Shown here one piece after another: positions 41,511 to 52,231 of a DNA stretch of 64,000 nt. Source of the stretch: JAGDVO01 sp964590075 [NCBI: uncultured Aquificales bacterium]. GTDB lineage: Bacteria > Thermosulfidibacterota > Thermosulfidibacteria > Thermosulfidibacterales. The stretch is from positions 62,001-126,000 of the forward strand of contig CAZPXS010000004.1 of the NCBI GenBank assembly GCA_964590075.1, given 5' to 3'. Position 1 is the stretch's first letter; each line of letters begins with the position of its first letter. Both the position numbers and the translations under genes were made by a program. The notes under the pieces are model-generated. The model saw only the letters and a program-made list of their open reading frames with translations, ran no database searches and had not been told where the DNA came from.

Positions 41511-42101
41511 ATGGTAGCGGAGAAGATTTTCTACAATCAATATGTTAACTTTAATTATGGTGAAAGAGTTGAAACTCCTTTCACGAAGTGTGCCTACATC
41601 TGTGGTTTACCTGTTGATTTGGATGGAATCATATTGGTGCCAGCCTTTGGCATACCCTATGGGTGTAAGCTAACCTCACCCATGGTGTTTGAGTATGACG
41701 AAAGGGATGAGAAGTTCTATCTACGCTCTTTTGTGGCTATATCTGAGGATGTTGGTATGGAGTTAAGGTATAATTCTATTTTAGATATTGACGATAAGCT
41801 AATTTGCTTCGTTACATCTAACTTCCCAGTTTATGCACTTTTCTATTCTGTTAGTTACGACCATGGTATAACCTGGTCCGAACCGAAATATACCGGTATA
41901 GATGGATCTCATGTTGTAGCTGTAAGTAGGGATAATGAGATAGTGCTTGGTGTTAAAAATAGCGATAAAGTGATAGTTTATTCTGGAAGAGATGTGGAGT
42001 TGTTGAGACCGGTTGGAGTTAAAAGTATAGGGTTTATTGATGTTGACTATACTAGTACACTGAAATATATTGAAAGGGCTATTTTGGAGGATATGGTTTG
42101 A
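41511..42101 (+). CDS. Asp-box (BNR) repeat protein, function unknown
   Basis: A 196-residue protein without a signal peptide. It contains one clear Asp-box, SYDHGITWSEP (S-x-D-x-G-x-T-W), a beta-hairpin turn from sialidase-like propellers, and otherwise short beta strands. It is too short for a whole six-bladed propeller. ATG 41511 follows GGAGGG by 4 bp. Its stop overlaps the first M16 peptidase start (TTGA), so the three genes form an operon. No function is assigned. Confidence 0.7.
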   Translation: MVAEKIFYNQYVNFNYGERVETPFTKCAYICGLPVDLDGIILVPAFGIPYGCKLTSPMVFEYDERDEKFYLRSFVAISEDVGMELRYNSILDIDDKLICFVTSNFPVYALFYSVSYDHGITWSEPKYTGIDGSHVVAVSRDNEIVLGVKNSDKVIVYSGRDVELLRPVGVKSIGFIDVDYTSTLKYIERAILEDMV

Positions 42102-43444
42102 AGAGAGCTTTCTTAATTATGTTTTCTTTTCTGATACCTATTATATGGGGGGGATTGGTGGAGGGGGAGTCCTTGTCCATAAAAACGGAAGAGAAAATAC
42201 TCGATAATGGTTTGAAGGTTATTGTAGTTGAGGATCATACAACCCCTACCGTTACCTTCCAGATATGGTATAGGGTTGGTTCTATGGACGAGAGTTTTGG
42301 TAAGACCGGCATCTCGCACCTACTGGAACACATGATGTTTAAGGGTACGGATAAATATGGACCTGGCCAGTTTTCAAAGATCGTAGCATCAAATGGTGGT
42401 CAGGAGAACGCTTTTACAGGTAAAGATTACACGGCCTATTTTGAGAATTGGGGTAGCGGTGAAAAGATAGATATTTCAATGGAACTTGAATCGGATAGGA
42501 TGGTTAATCTGAAGTTGTTAGAGGATGAGTTTAAAAGGGAAAAGATGGTTGTTATGGAGGAGAGGAGGCTTAGAACTGAGGATGAGCCTGTAAGTGTACT
42601 TGTGGAAGAGGTTATGGCTGCTACCTACAGGGCTCATCCCTACCATTGGCCTATCATAGGCTGGATGAAGGATATAGAGAACATAACTCTTGAGGATCTA
42701 AAGGCACATTATAGAAATTACTACTGTCCTAACAACGCTGTGATAGTGGTTGTAGGTGATGTTAAGGCTGAGGAAGTATTTGAAAGGGCGAGTAGGTATT
42801 TTGGATCTATAAAAAGGTGTGATCTACCTAGGAGGGTTGAGTTTGAAGAACCTGACTCTAGGGGAGAGAAGAGGCTAAGGGTTAAGCATAAAGAGGCGAA
42901 GGTCCCTACTCTGTTTGGTGTTTTTCTTACCCCCAACGGGAAATCTCAGGATAGTTATGCCTTGAGGGTATTATCTCTTATTCTTGGGGAAGGCAAAAGC
43001 TCGAGGTTGTATAGGAGGCTTGTATTAGAGGAGAAAAAGGCTGTGTCTGTGGAGACTGAGTACGATCCTATAGCAAGGGGCGGTAAGGTTCCCTTTTCCA
43101 TCTATATAGTACCAGCTCCTAATGTGTCCCTTGATGAGGTTGAGGGTATATTTTGGCAGGAGGTTGAAAGAATCAAAAGAGAAGGTTTAAAGCAGGATGA
43201 ACTTGAGAAGGCTAAGAATAAAGTTATAGCTTCTTTTATTTATGGGCTTGATTCTAATTTTTACAGGGCTATGCTTATAGGAATGCTTGAGGTCTGTGGA
43301 TTCAAGTTGGATTACATTAACAGTTATGTTGATAATATCTCTAAGATAACCTCTGACGATATCAAAAGGGTGGCTGAAAGGTATCTCGTTAGGGATAATT
43401 TTACCGTGGGGTACCTTATACCGGAAGGAGAGGGTTATAAGTGA
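42098..43444 (+). CDS. M16 zinc peptidase, catalytic member of a pair
   Basis: A 448-residue pitrilysin/insulinase-family peptidase with a signal peptide (residues 1-23). The inverted zinc motif HxxEH is HLLEH (74-78), followed by MMFKGT; the distal Glu lies in the later ME-E-RR helix. It is a half-size form that works as a heterodimer, and the next gene supplies the partner. It probably degrades periplasmic peptides. The start is TTG 42098 with GGAGG 7 bp upstream, overlapping the previous stop. Confidence 0.9.
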   Translation: MKRAFLIMFSFLIPIIWGGLVEGESLSIKTEEKILDNGLKVIVVEDHTTPTVTFQIWYRVGSMDESFGKTGISHLLEHMMFKGTDKYGPGQFSKIVASNGGQENAFTGKDYTAYFENWGSGEKIDISMELESDRMVNLKLLEDEFKREKMVVMEERRLRTEDEPVSVLVEEVMAATYRAHPYHWPIIGWMKDIENITLEDLKAHYRNYYCPNNAVIVVVGDVKAEEVFERASRYFGSIKRCDLPRRVEFEEPDSRGEKRLRVKHKEAKVPTLFGVFLTPNGKSQDSYALRVLSLILGEGKSSRLYRRLVLEEKKAVSVETEYDPIARGGKVPFSIYIVPAPNVSLDEVEGIFWQEVERIKREGLKQDELEKAKNKVIASFIYGLDSNFYRAMLIGMLEVCGFKLDYINSYVDNISKITSDDIKRVAERYLVRDNFTVGYLIPEGEGYK

Positions 43445-44745
43445 TATTGAGATTTATCTTTGTCCTTTTACTTTTTTTAACCATCTGGTGGGAATCTATG
43501 GCAGGAGAGGCTAACCTTATACCCGATGTTTTTAAGTTGAGTAACGGACTTGAAGTCTGGTACATAAAGAGGGATGTTCTACCTTTTGTGGTCTTTAAGT
43601 TTGTGATTCCAGCAGGTAGTGTCTTCGATCCAGCCGGTAGAGAAGGTCTTGCAAACATGGTTGCCAATATGCTCTTTGAAGGTACGAAAAACTATAGTGC
43701 AAAAATGATAGCCGAAGAGCTTGATTTTATGGGCGTTGAGTATGGTGCAAGTGCTGGGAAGGATTATGCCACTATATACTTCAGAACACTCTCAAAATAT
43801 CTCGATAAGACTCTATCTATAATAAGCGATGTCGTTAAGAATCCTATCTTTCCTCAGGATGAGTTTGATAGGGTTAAAAAGGAAGTGATATCCGATATAA
43901 TGAGGAGTGAAGAGGACCCTGGATATGTGGCTATAAAGACATTTAACGAGAAGGTTTATGGTGAATCCCATCCCTATGGTAGACCTACCTTAGGTACTGT
44001 TGATGTTGTGAATTCGATCGACCGTAGTGAACTTTTAACCTTTTACAAGAACCATTATAGACCTAACGGTTCGAAACTCATAGTTGTGGGAGATATCGAG
44101 AAGAGTAGGCTTGTAGAGCTATTGGAGAGGTATCTGGGTGATTGGAGTGGAGTTGCGGTAGACTATAAGCCTGAACCTAGTATAGATTCAAAGATAGGCA
44201 CATTCAAAGTGGAGAAGAAAACAACACAATCTACAGTTGTAATGGGACATGCCTGTATTAGAAGGAATAATCCCGATTTTATTAAACTCATTGTTGCCAA
44301 TCAGATATTTGGCGGTTCCGGTTTGACATCGAGGTTGTTTGATAGGATAAGGGAAAAGGGAGGTTACGCCTATTCGGTCTATAGTTATGTCGATCCATCC
44401 TACTATACCGGTAGTTTTAAGATAGTTTTTCAGACGGAAAACAAAAGGGTATCTTCTGCCATAGATGAGGTTAACGAGGAGTTAAAGAAGTTTGTTGAGT
44501 TGGGTGTGACGGATAGGGAACTTGAGTATGCTAAAAAATACCTTATAGGAAGCTTTCCCCTAAAACTCGATACAAGTGTTAAAATAGCCGATTACCTTGC
44601 ATTTGTTAGTTTCTATGGTCTCGGTAGGGACTACCTTGTAAGGTATGTAAAGGAAGTGGAGAGTGTAAGTGTAAGGGATATAAAAGAGGTGGTAGGTAGG
44701 TATATAAGACCCGATAGAATCACAACGGTTATTGTTGGGAAGTGA
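43441..44745 (+). CDS. M16-family non-catalytic partner
   Basis: A 434-residue M16 homologue with a signal peptide (residues 1-21). The zinc motif is lost: where HxxEH is expected it reads NMVAN. The C-terminal R/Y substrate-grip region is kept (RIREKGGYAYSVYSY), as in inactive M16 subunits that bind peptide ends for their active partner. It starts at GTG 43441, overlapping the previous stop by 4 bp. Confidence 0.9.
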   Translation: MILRFIFVLLLFLTIWWESMAGEANLIPDVFKLSNGLEVWYIKRDVLPFVVFKFVIPAGSVFDPAGREGLANMVANMLFEGTKNYSAKMIAEELDFMGVEYGASAGKDYATIYFRTLSKYLDKTLSIISDVVKNPIFPQDEFDRVKKEVISDIMRSEEDPGYVAIKTFNEKVYGESHPYGRPTLGTVDVVNSIDRSELLTFYKNHYRPNGSKLIVVGDIEKSRLVELLERYLGDWSGVAVDYKPEPSIDSKIGTFKVEKKTTQSTVVMGHACIRRNNPDFIKLIVANQIFGGSGLTSRLFDRIREKGGYAYSVYSYVDPSYYTGSFKIVFQTENKRVSSAIDEVNEELKKFVELGVTDRELEYAKKYLIGSFPLKLDTSVKIADYLAFVSFYGLGRDYLVRYVKEVESVSVRDIKEVVGRYIRPDRITTVIVGK

Positions 44746-44768
44746 TGGGATAGATAACCTCTTTTTTT
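44727..44768 (+). terminator. Weak terminator candidate after the M16 pair
   Basis: GGTTAT (44727-44732) can pair with ATAACC (44754-44759) over a 21-nt loop, followed by TCTTTTTTT. The T run is convincing but the stem is short. It lies inside the 3' end of the convergent amidohydrolase. Confidence 0.3.
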
Positions 44769-45820
44769 AGATTTTCCGCTTGAAATAGTATCTCTAAAAG
44801 TGTGTCTATCGGTCTTCGATTTTTACATTCAAAAATCACCAATCCGTTATCTACAATCTCCCTTTTTTTAACTATCCTGAGGGCGTTTGTCGTTACCATT
44901 TTGAACACTTCTTCTATCGGAATTCTCTCCATCAGATATACCAATCTCATTTCTTCCCATAGATTTAGGTTTGGACTACTACCAAGACCGTCGGTACCTA
45001 TGGCTATGTTTATTCCGCTATCTAAAAGCTTTTTTATGGGTGTTAATTTTCCACTAAAGAAGAGGTTACTTCTCGGGCAAATTATCACCGAATTATTTAG
45101 CTTTGAAGCTATCTCTATGTCCCTGTTACTTACATGTACAAAGTGAACAAGAGCTTTATCCAACCCTTTGTATCCAAGTTTTATCAAAAATTCACCTGGG
45201 ATCTCAAATTTATCCGTTTCTCTTTTTCTATTTACTAGTTTGTATATTCTATCTTCAAATTCGTTTTTTTCTCCCTTTAAAAATTTTACTTCTTCTTCTG
45301 TTTCTAAAAAATGCATGCAAAAACTCTTATGTTTGTAGTAATTGATCATTCTTATTGCATAGTTTTGGGATACGCTATATGGTGCATGTAGACTTATCAT
45401 CATTGATTCTGGAACGTTCACTATGTCGCTTTTATCTGCTCCAATAATTTCTAAAAATGAGACTACACTGTTATTTTTTGGAATAGATGCGTTTCCTGTA
45501 ATGTCGTATAGTTTCGTTATTCCAAGTTCAAGTGAATATGATATTTTTTCGGAATAGTTGACGTAATTTCTGGTAGGATTTATTTTAGTTATTATTCTTT
45601 CTATCCAGTTTATGAAGTTTCTCTCATTAATAGGTTTATCGAAATCAAGGTGGACGTGTGCGTTTACAATTCCCGGTATGGCAAAGCCTCTATGGGTAAA
45701 TTTTGAACCTATTCCTTCGGTTATTCTTACATTCTCCCCCAGGATTTCTATCTGGGGGTTTTTCACTATCTTACCCTTGAAAAATAGGTAACCCTCTATC
45801 CTTATTACCTTTTCCATCAT
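44729..45820 (-). CDS. Amidohydrolase-superfamily deaminase-like protein
   Basis: About 364 residues with the TIM-barrel metal motifs of the cytosine/adenosine deaminase group: HxH as NAHVHLDF (His55, His57), HAPYSVS, HFLETEEE, HFVHVSN and the metal aspartate in IGTDGLGSS. Candidate substrates include guanine, S-adenosylhomocysteine/methylthioadenosine and aminodeoxyfutalosine (menaquinone futalosine path); neighbours do not decide. The start is set at the double ATG (45820/45817) with GAGGG upstream. The tail overlaps the M16 partner gene by 17 bp. Confidence 0.82.
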   Translation of the reverse strand: MMEKVIRIEGYLFFKGKIVKNPQIEILGENVRITEGIGSKFTHRGFAIPGIVNAHVHLDFDKPINERNFINWIERIITKINPTRNYVNYSEKISYSLELGITKLYDITGNASIPKNNSVVSFLEIIGADKSDIVNVPESMMISLHAPYSVSQNYAIRMINYYKHKSFCMHFLETEEEVKFLKGEKNEFEDRIYKLVNRKRETDKFEIPGEFLIKLGYKGLDKALVHFVHVSNRDIEIASKLNNSVIICPRSNLFFSGKLTPIKKLLDSGINIAIGTDGLGSSPNLNLWEEMRLVYLMERIPIEEVFKMVTTNALRIVKKREIVDNGLVIFECKNRRPIDTLLEILFQAENLKKEVIYPITSQQ

Positions 45821-45848
45821 GACTGCCCTCGTGGTTAAAAGATACCCT

Positions 45849-45877
45849 TTGACAATGTAAGTCATATACATTAATTT
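45849..45877 (+). promoter_or_regulatory. Promoter of clpC
   Basis: Consensus TTGACA (45849-45854), a 17-bp spacer and TAATTT (45872-45877), 23 bp before the ATG. There is no CIRCE or CtsR-type repeat here, so heat control by HrcA or CtsR is not supported at this promoter. Confidence 0.55.
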
Positions 45878-45899
45878 ATTTCAAGAGGAGGTAAGGGTA

Positions 45900-48329
45900 A
45901 TGTTTGAAAATTTTAGTGAAGGAGCAAGAAGAGCAATAATAATAGCGAGAAGTGAGGCTGAGAAGTATCAGCACGATACTCTTACTACAGCGCATCTTCT
46001 TTTGGGTATAATTAAGGAGGGTTCGGGCCTGGCTATTGTTGCGCTCGAAAGACTCGGTGTGGATATCAATTATCTTAAACAGGAGATAGAGCATAGGATA
46101 CCTTATGGTAGAAGAGGTTTCATTGTAGGGACGATACCCTTTGGGCCTGATGCCAAAAAGGCGCTTGAGTATGCCGAGAAGGAGTCGAGGGATCTTGGAC
46201 ATGATTACATAGGTACCGAACATATACTTCTCGGTATAGCTCTTGAGAAGACAGGATTGGGTGGCAAGATCCTCAGGCGGCTTGGAGTTGAACCGGAGGA
46301 TTTAAGAGCTGAGATAGTTGAGATTACCGGAGAGCAGATCTTTTCGAGAAGGGAAAAGGTTAAAAAGACGCCTGTACTTGATGAGTTTGGGGTTGATCTT
46401 ACCAAACTCGCAAGGGAAGGTAAACTCGATCCTGTAATAGGGAGGGAAAGGGAAATAGAGAGGGTTATACAGATACTGTGCAGAAAGAAGAAGAACAACC
46501 CTGTACTCATAGGGGAACCTGGTGTAGGTAAAACGGCTATAGTTGAGGGTTTGGCTCAGAGGATAGTGGAGAGGAATGTTCCCGAGCCTTTACTCAACGC
46601 CAGGGTTATAGCTATCGATCTTGGTGCTATCGTCGCAGGTACCAAGTATAGGGGACAGTTTGAGTCGAGGATGAAGGCTATAATAAAGGAAGCCGCAAGT
46701 TGTGAGGATATTATACTTTTTATAGATGAGCTCCATACTCTCGTTGGGGCTGGGGCTGCTGAAGGATCGGTTGATGCTGCTAATATGCTAAAACCTGCCC
46801 TTGCGAGGGGCGAGATAAAGGTTATAGGTGCAACAACACTATCGGAATATAGGAAATACATAGAGAAGGACGGTGCCCTTGAAAGAAGGTTCCAAATCGT
46901 CCTTGTAGAACCACCTACGAAAGAGGATACCATACTTATACTTAGAGGTCTTAAGGAGAAGTACGAAGAGTACCATGGAGTTAAGATAACGGATGAGGCT
47001 ATAGAAGCTGCTGTACGCTTATCCGATAGGTACATAACTAGTAAGTTCTTACCGGATAAGGCGATAGATTTACTCGATGAAGCCTGTGCTATGGTTAAAG
47101 TTAGAAACTACATGTTACCGGACGAAATAAGAGAGGTTGAGGTTGAACTTGATAGAATTGTCGATGAAAAGAGAAGAGCTATAGAGGATCAGGATGTAGA
47201 GAAGGTAGCTATTTTGAGAGATGAGGAGGCTAAGCTCATAAAGAGACTAAGGGATTTGAGGAAAGAGTGGAAGGTTCAGACACCTAGCGAGAGTTTCGTG
47301 GTTACTGAGGATGATATTGCGGTTGTTGCCTCACGGATAACCGGTATTCCTCTAACCAGAATAAGTGAGAGCGAGGAAAAGAGGCTTTTGAGCCTTGAGG
47401 AGGAGATGAAGAGGTATATAGTAGGGCAGGATGAGGCTGTAGAGAAGATAGCCAAGGCTATAAAGAGGTCGAGGGCTGGCTTGAGGGTTGTGACGAGACC
47501 TATAGGTGTATTCTTCTTCCTTGGGCCTACGGGTGTTGGGAAAACCAGAACAGCTGAGGTTCTTGCAGAGTTGCTATTTGGAACCAAGGATGCGCTTATA
47601 AGGATAGATATGTCCGAATATATGGAGAGGTTTAACGTATCGAGGTTAATAGGGGCACCGCCGGGATATGTTGGTTACGAGGAGGGTGGTCAGTTAACGG
47701 AAGCAGTTAGAAGAAGACCTTATAGCGTGATACTCTTCGACGAGATAGAGAAGGCTCATCCTGATGTTTTCAACCTGTTATTACAGATATTCGATAGTGG
47801 AAGATTAACCGATGCCTATGGTAGGGTTATCGATTTTAGAAATACGGTGATTATTATGACCTCTAATATAGGTGCAAAAGGATTTTTCAAGAGTGTTACT
47901 CTCGGTTTTAAGGAGGAGGATAAGGATCTTGATACTATAAAGGCTGAGGTTTTGAGTGCCTTTAAGAAGAAGTTCCCACCGGAGTTTATAAATAGGCTCG
48001 ATGATGTTATAATATTCAATCCGCTTAAGAAGGAGCATATGTTCAGTATCCTTGATATAATAATTGACGAGATTAGAGAGATGGTAAGGGAAAAGGGTTA
48101 TGAACTTGTTGTTACTAAGAGAGTTAAGGAGATGCTGGTTGAAAAGGGTTATAATCCTCAGCTTGGAGCAAGGCCTTTAAGGAGGGCCGTTGATAGGTAT
48201 TTAGTAGATCCTCTTTCCGAGGAGATAATAGCTGGTACATTCCCACCCGGAAGTACGATAGTTGCTGATCTATCGGGTGATAGTGTTAAGTTTAAGAAGA
48301 GGTCGAGTAGAAAGGAGGCTACTGTCTAG
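45900..48329 (+). CDS. clpC: ATP-dependent Clp protease ATPase subunit ClpC
   Basis: An 809-residue HSP100 unfoldase. It has two N-terminal Clp repeats (about 1-145), D1 Walker [10 protein letters not shown], a UVR middle motif in a short coiled coil ([20 protein letters not shown]) that marks ClpC rather than ClpA or ClpB, and D2 Walker A GPTGVGKT. It feeds substrates to ClpP. clpP is not in the window. AGGAGGTAAGG precedes the start, and the gene leads into bamA with no gap. Confidence 0.95.
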   Translation: MFENFSEGARRAIIIARSEAEKYQHDTLTTAHLLLGIIKEGSGLAIVALERLGVDINYLKQEIEHRIPYGRRGFIVGTIPFGPDAKKALEYAEKESRDLGHDYIGTEHILLGIALEKTGLGGKILRRLGVEPEDLRAEIVEITGEQIFSRREKVKKTPVLDEFGVDLTKLAREGKLDPVIGREREIERVIQILCRKKKNNPVLIGEPGVGKTAIVEGLAQRIVERNVPEPLLNARVIAIDLGAIVAGTKYRGQFESRMKAIIKEAASCEDIILFIDELHTLVGAGAAEGSVDAANMLKPALARGEIKVIGATTLSEYRKYIEKDGALERRFQIVLVEPPTKEDTILILRGLKEKYEEYHGVKITDEAIEAAVRLSDRYITSKFLPDKAIDLLDEACAMVKVRNYMLPDEIREVEVELDRIVDEKRRAIEDQDVEKVAILRDEEAKLIKRLRDLRKEWKVQTPSESFVVTEDDIAVVASRITGIPLTRISESEEKRLLSLEEEMKRYIVGQDEAVEKIAKAIKRSRAGLRVVTRPIGVFFFLGPTGVGKTRTAEVLAELLFGTKDALIRIDMSEYMERFNVSRLIGAPPGYVGYEEGGQLTEAVRRRPYSVILFDEIEKAHPDVFNLLLQIFDSGRLTDAYGRVIDFRNTVIIMTSNIGAKGFFKSVTLGFKEEDKDLDTIKAEVLSAFKKKFPPEFINRLDDVIIFNPLKKEHMFSILDIIIDEIREMVREKGYELVVTKRVKEMLVEKGYNPQLGARPLRRAVDRYLVDPLSEEIIAGTFPPGSTIVADLSGDSVKFKKRSSRKEATV

Positions 48330-50660
48330 GTGGACGGGATAATAGCCATTTTAAGACGTTTCTCTCTATTCGTTGTATTAGTTATCAGTTTTTCCTTTCT
48401 TTTTTACTCTTATCTATTTGCCGATGATTCAGAGGTGATAGTTAAGGCTATCGATATTAAGGGAAACGTTAGGATAGATAGGGAGACTATTCTCTTTAAC
48501 ATATCCCTTAAGGAAGGGATGCCCTTTTCTATAGAGAAGGTAAGGGAGGATGTAAAAAAGCTTTTTGATACTGGTTTTTTTGAGACGGTTGATGTTGATC
48601 TTGAACCCTTTGAAGGTGGAGTGAAGCTGACCTATATAGTAAAGGAACAGCCTGTAGTCAGAAAGGTGAGTATAGAGGGTAACAGGGCTATAAAGGAGGC
48701 CGATATAAGGAAGGAACTTACTCAGTTCAAATATAACCTCTACAATGAAAAGGTTGTTAGTGAAAACGTTAGTAAGATAAAGCAGTTATACCAGTCTAAG
48801 GGTTATTATAACGTTAAGGTTGACATTTTAACCTCAAAATTTGAGAATTATGTAGATCTTACCTACAGGATCACTGAAGGTACGAAGGCTTCTGTTGCGA
48901 AAATAGAGTTTGTGGGGAACAAAGCTATAAGCTCTTCCGAGCTCAAAGAACAGATGATGACAAAGGAAAAAACATTATTTAGTACCATCACAGTCTTTGT
49001 GAAGCAGCTCATGGGGAAACCAGCTACGTTCTATTATATCGAGGATCTTTTGAATGCCGATGTTATGAAGATCAGACAGTACTATAGGGATAAGGGTTTT
49101 ATGAGAGCTCAGGTCGGTGATCCTATAGTTGACATAAAGAAGGATAGAATCTACATAAAGATCCCGATAGAGGAAGGTGAAAGATACAAGGTAGCAGCTA
49201 TCGATGTAAAGGTTGATAAAGAGGATCCCTATAAGATTGATGAGCTTAAGAGTATTATCAAATTAAAGGTTGGAGATTATTACAGCGCAGAGATCATGAG
49301 GAAGGATGTTGAAGCTCTTACCGATGCTTACGGTGCGAGAGGATATGTCAACGCCGACGTTAGACCTTTAGTCGATACGAACGATATTGATCATACCGTA
49401 AAGGTCACCTATAGGATCGAAAGGGGGGATAAGTTCTATGTTGGTAGGATATTCATTTCGGGTAATACCAAAACTAGGGATAAGGTTATAAGAAGGGAGA
49501 TACCGCTTTCGGAAGGCGGTGAGATGAATTCTGTTGCCCTTAAATTCGCAAAGAGAAGGCTCGAAGGTTTGGGTTACTTCTCTAACGTTAACATAGAGAA
49601 TAAACCGAGCGAAACGATAAAATCGGAAGATAAAAAGTATATGGATGTTTTCGTTAAGGTGGAGGAGCAACCAACGGGTAGTTTAATGCTTGGTGCTGGA
49701 TATTCAACAACGGAACAGATAGGTGTTATGGGCTCGGTTAGTGAGAATAACCTATTCGGTTTGGGAATAAGAACGACCTTATCGATGGATATTTCTGGTA
49801 AGAGAAGAGATTATGATATTAACGTTTTTGAGCCCTATCTTTTCGACAAGCCCATCTCCCTTAATACGAGGTTGTTCAACTGGCGGTATGAGTACGATAC
49901 ATATACAGAGGATAGTACAGGTTTTTCTCTAGTTTTTGGTAAGAGGATAATTAATCCCTATACTATTCTCTCTTTGGGGTACGAGTTTAGAAGGTCGGAA
50001 CTGAAAGATGTTCTTTCCGATGCTCCCCAGTTTATAATAGATGCTTACAGAGAGGGAGGTGGTACCGCGAGTTCAATCATAATAGGTTTAACTCAGGATC
50101 TAAGAAACAGTAACCTCTTTCCTACAGAGGGATTTTTGAGAAGTATAACTCTCAAGGTTGCCGGTCTTGGTGGTGACTACAAGTATGCTAAAATATTCGC
50201 AGAGTATAGTTACTATAGGCCATTAGAGTCGATACTTAAAGGTGGAGTTCTCCATTTGAGAGGTAGGCTTGGCATACTCGAGGATTTAGGTAGTGGTGAG
50301 AAAAAGCCGATATTTGAGAGATTCTATGTGGGTAGTCAGGATACGGTAAGGGGAGCTAAATATGAGGAGGCGACACCAAGAGAGGATCATGACGCTATAG
50401 GTGGTACTAGGGAATTGATATTTAACGCCGAGTATCTCTTCAATCTCATAGGAGATCTAAAAGCTTTATTTTTCTTTGATATGGGTGCTGCTTTTGATGG
50501 TTCCTTGAATTTTGGAGATCTTAGAAAAAGTGCAGGTTTAGGATTGAGATACATATCGCCCTTTGGTCCAATAAGAATAGACTACGGTTGTAAACTCGAT
50601 TCCAAACCCTACGATACCTCAAGATGTAGATTCATGTTTTCCTTTGGAACAGTATTTTGA
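48330..50660 (+). CDS. bamA: Outer membrane protein assembly factor BamA
   Basis: A 776-residue Omp85 protein with a signal peptide (residues 1-31), five POTRA domains (about 35-430) and a C-terminal 16-strand barrel. Barrel hallmarks are VRGAKYEE-type lid-lock (VGSQDTVRGA, a VRGF-like motif) and a final Phe (FMFSFGTVF). It inserts outer-membrane proteins. The GTG start follows the clpC stop directly, with GGAGG about 12 bp upstream. Together with ompH, lpxD and fabZ this is a common envelope operon. Confidence 0.95.
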   Translation: MDGIIAILRRFSLFVVLVISFSFLFYSYLFADDSEVIVKAIDIKGNVRIDRETILFNISLKEGMPFSIEKVREDVKKLFDTGFFETVDVDLEPFEGGVKLTYIVKEQPVVRKVSIEGNRAIKEADIRKELTQFKYNLYNEKVVSENVSKIKQLYQSKGYYNVKVDILTSKFENYVDLTYRITEGTKASVAKIEFVGNKAISSSELKEQMMTKEKTLFSTITVFVKQLMGKPATFYYIEDLLNADVMKIRQYYRDKGFMRAQVGDPIVDIKKDRIYIKIPIEEGERYKVAAIDVKVDKEDPYKIDELKSIIKLKVGDYYSAEIMRKDVEALTDAYGARGYVNADVRPLVDTNDIDHTVKVTYRIERGDKFYVGRIFISGNTKTRDKVIRREIPLSEGGEMNSVALKFAKRRLEGLGYFSNVNIENKPSETIKSEDKKYMDVFVKVEEQPTGSLMLGAGYSTTEQIGVMGSVSENNLFGLGIRTTLSMDISGKRRDYDINVFEPYLFDKPISLNTRLFNWRYEYDTYTEDSTGFSLVFGKRIINPYTILSLGYEFRRSELKDVLSDAPQFIIDAYREGGGTASSIIIGLTQDLRNSNLFPTEGFLRSITLKVAGLGGDYKYAKIFAEYSYYRPLESILKGGVLHLRGRLGILEDLGSGEKKPIFERFYVGSQDTVRGAKYEEATPREDHDAIGGTRELIFNAEYLFNLIGDLKALFFFDMGAAFDGSLNFGDLRKSAGLGLRYISPFGPIRIDYGCKLDSKPYDTSRCRFMFSFGTVF

Positions 50661-50672
50661 TAGGAGGAGGGT

Positions 50673-51221
50673 ATGAGGAAGATTCTTCTTTATCTCGGTA
50701 TCATGTTTTTATTGAGTGGCTGGCTTTGGGCTAGTGATTTGAGGATTGCGGTGGTTGATTTCCAGAGGGTTGTTCTTGAGTCCCCTGAGGGACAGAAGGC
50801 AAAGGCTCAGCTTGAGAGTGAGGTAGTTGCAAAGCGTAAGGAACTCGATGCAATGAAGGCTGAGCTCGACAAGATGAAGAAGGAACTTGAGACTATGGGG
50901 CAGAATCTTTCGGATAAGGCGAGGGCCGAAAAGGAGGAACAGTATAGAAAAAAGCTTAGAGAATTTCAGATTGCTGTTGAGGAAGCTCAAAATACACTTA
51001 TGAAGAGGGAGAACGAGATTACACAGCAGTTGGTGAATAAATTTTTGGCCGATATTCAGAATTACGCTAAAACTAAAGGTTATTCTATAGTTTTTGAAAG
51101 AGGTGGGCGGATAATATACGCTGCTCCCGAACTGGATATATCTGATGATGTATTGAAGATAATTTCGCAGTCTCAGGGACAAGGTACCAAACAGACTCAG
51201 CCTAGCACGAAGAAAAAGTAA
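50673..51221 (+). CDS. OmpH/Skp-family periplasmic chaperone
   Basis: A 182-residue protein with a signal peptide (residues 1-20, ending LWAS). The core begins [21 protein letters not shown] and continues as a long charged coiled coil, the tentacle of the Skp trimer, before returning to the small beta body. It ends in a Gln/Thr/Lys-rich tail. It escorts unfolded outer-membrane proteins to BamA, encoded just upstream. Confidence 0.92.
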   Translation: MRKILLYLGIMFLLSGWLWASDLRIAVVDFQRVVLESPEGQKAKAQLESEVVAKRKELDAMKAELDKMKKELETMGQNLSDKARAEKEEQYRKKLREFQIAVEEAQNTLMKRENEITQQLVNKFLADIQNYAKTKGYSIVFERGGRIIYAAPELDISDDVLKIISQSQGQGTKQTQPSTKKK

Positions 51222-51223
51222 TC

Positions 51224-52231
51224 ATGAAAGCGTATAGAGTCTCGGAATTAGCCGATATAGTTAAGGGAGAGGTTTTAGGTGATAAAGATTTTGTTGTTAA
51301 AGGTTTGTCATCCTTTGAAGAGGCTGAGGTAGAAGATATTAGCTTCTTTGTAGACGGAAAACTCAAGCCTACTAAGGCTAAGGTTTTATTGGTCCCTGTT
51401 AGTTCTAAAGAGCATGTTTTAAGTTCCAGTCCCGAGAAGACCTTTATACTGGTTGATAATGTTTACAAGGCTGTTGTTAAGATAGCCTATCTTTTTGAAG
51501 AAGAAAGTTACTCCCCGACCATCTCGCCTTACTCCATCATATATCCGGATGTTAAATTGGGTAGAAATGTTACCGTAAGGGAGTATGTTGTGATAGAAAG
51601 TGGTTGTGTAATAGGCGATAATGTAGTTATCATGCCCTTTACTTATATAGGAAGAGACTCAACTATAGGCGATGACACTATAATATTTCCGAATGTAACT
51701 ATCTATCCCAGAACCATTATAGGTAAAAAGTGTAGGATAGGAGCTGGCTCTGTTATAGGAGGCGATGGCTTTGGTTATGTAGAGGTTGATGGTAAAAGGG
51801 TAAGGATACCTCACTTAGGAAGGGTTGTGATTGAAGATGAGGTTGATATAGGGGCTAACACAACTATAGATAGGGGAACCTTTGGTACGACTAGAATAGG
51901 TAGAGGTACCAAGATAGATAACCTTGTCCAAATAGCCCATAATGTAAGGATAGGACAGGATTGTGCATTTGCAGCCCAGGTTGGGATTTCGGGTAGCGTA
52001 AGAGTTGGTAACAGGGTTCTTCTTGGTGGACAGGTGGGAATTGCCGATCACGCTGTTATAGGCGATGAGGTAATGGTTGCGGCAAAGAGCGGAGTATCAG
52101 GTAGAGTTAAGGATAGGGAGATACTTGCCGGTATTCCCGCTATACCCGCTAATCGTTGGAAGAGGATCCAGGCTATAATCTCTAAGCTACCTGAGATTTA
52201 CAACAGGTTGAGGAGGGAGAAGGGTGATTGA
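51224..52231 (+). CDS. lpxD: UDP-3-O-acylglucosamine N-acyltransferase
   Basis: A 335-residue left-handed beta-helix acyltransferase for lipid A. The N-terminal uridine-binding domain is followed by hexapeptide repeats ([20 protein letters not shown]) and the catalytic histidine region ([11 protein letters not shown]). Its presence shows that the organism makes lipid A. It overlaps fabZ by 8 bp. lpxA, often next in this operon, is not here. Confidence 0.95.
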   Translation: MKAYRVSELADIVKGEVLGDKDFVVKGLSSFEEAEVEDISFFVDGKLKPTKAKVLLVPVSSKEHVLSSSPEKTFILVDNVYKAVVKIAYLFEEESYSPTISPYSIIYPDVKLGRNVTVREYVVIESGCVIGDNVVIMPFTYIGRDSTIGDDTIIFPNVTIYPRTIIGKKCRIGAGSVIGGDGFGYVEVDGKRVRIPHLGRVVIEDEVDIGANTTIDRGTFGTTRIGRGTKIDNLVQIAHNVRIGQDCAFAAQVGISGSVRVGNRVLLGGQVGIADHAVIGDEVMVAAKSGVSGRVKDREILAGIPAIPANRWKRIQAIISKLPEIYNRLRREKGD

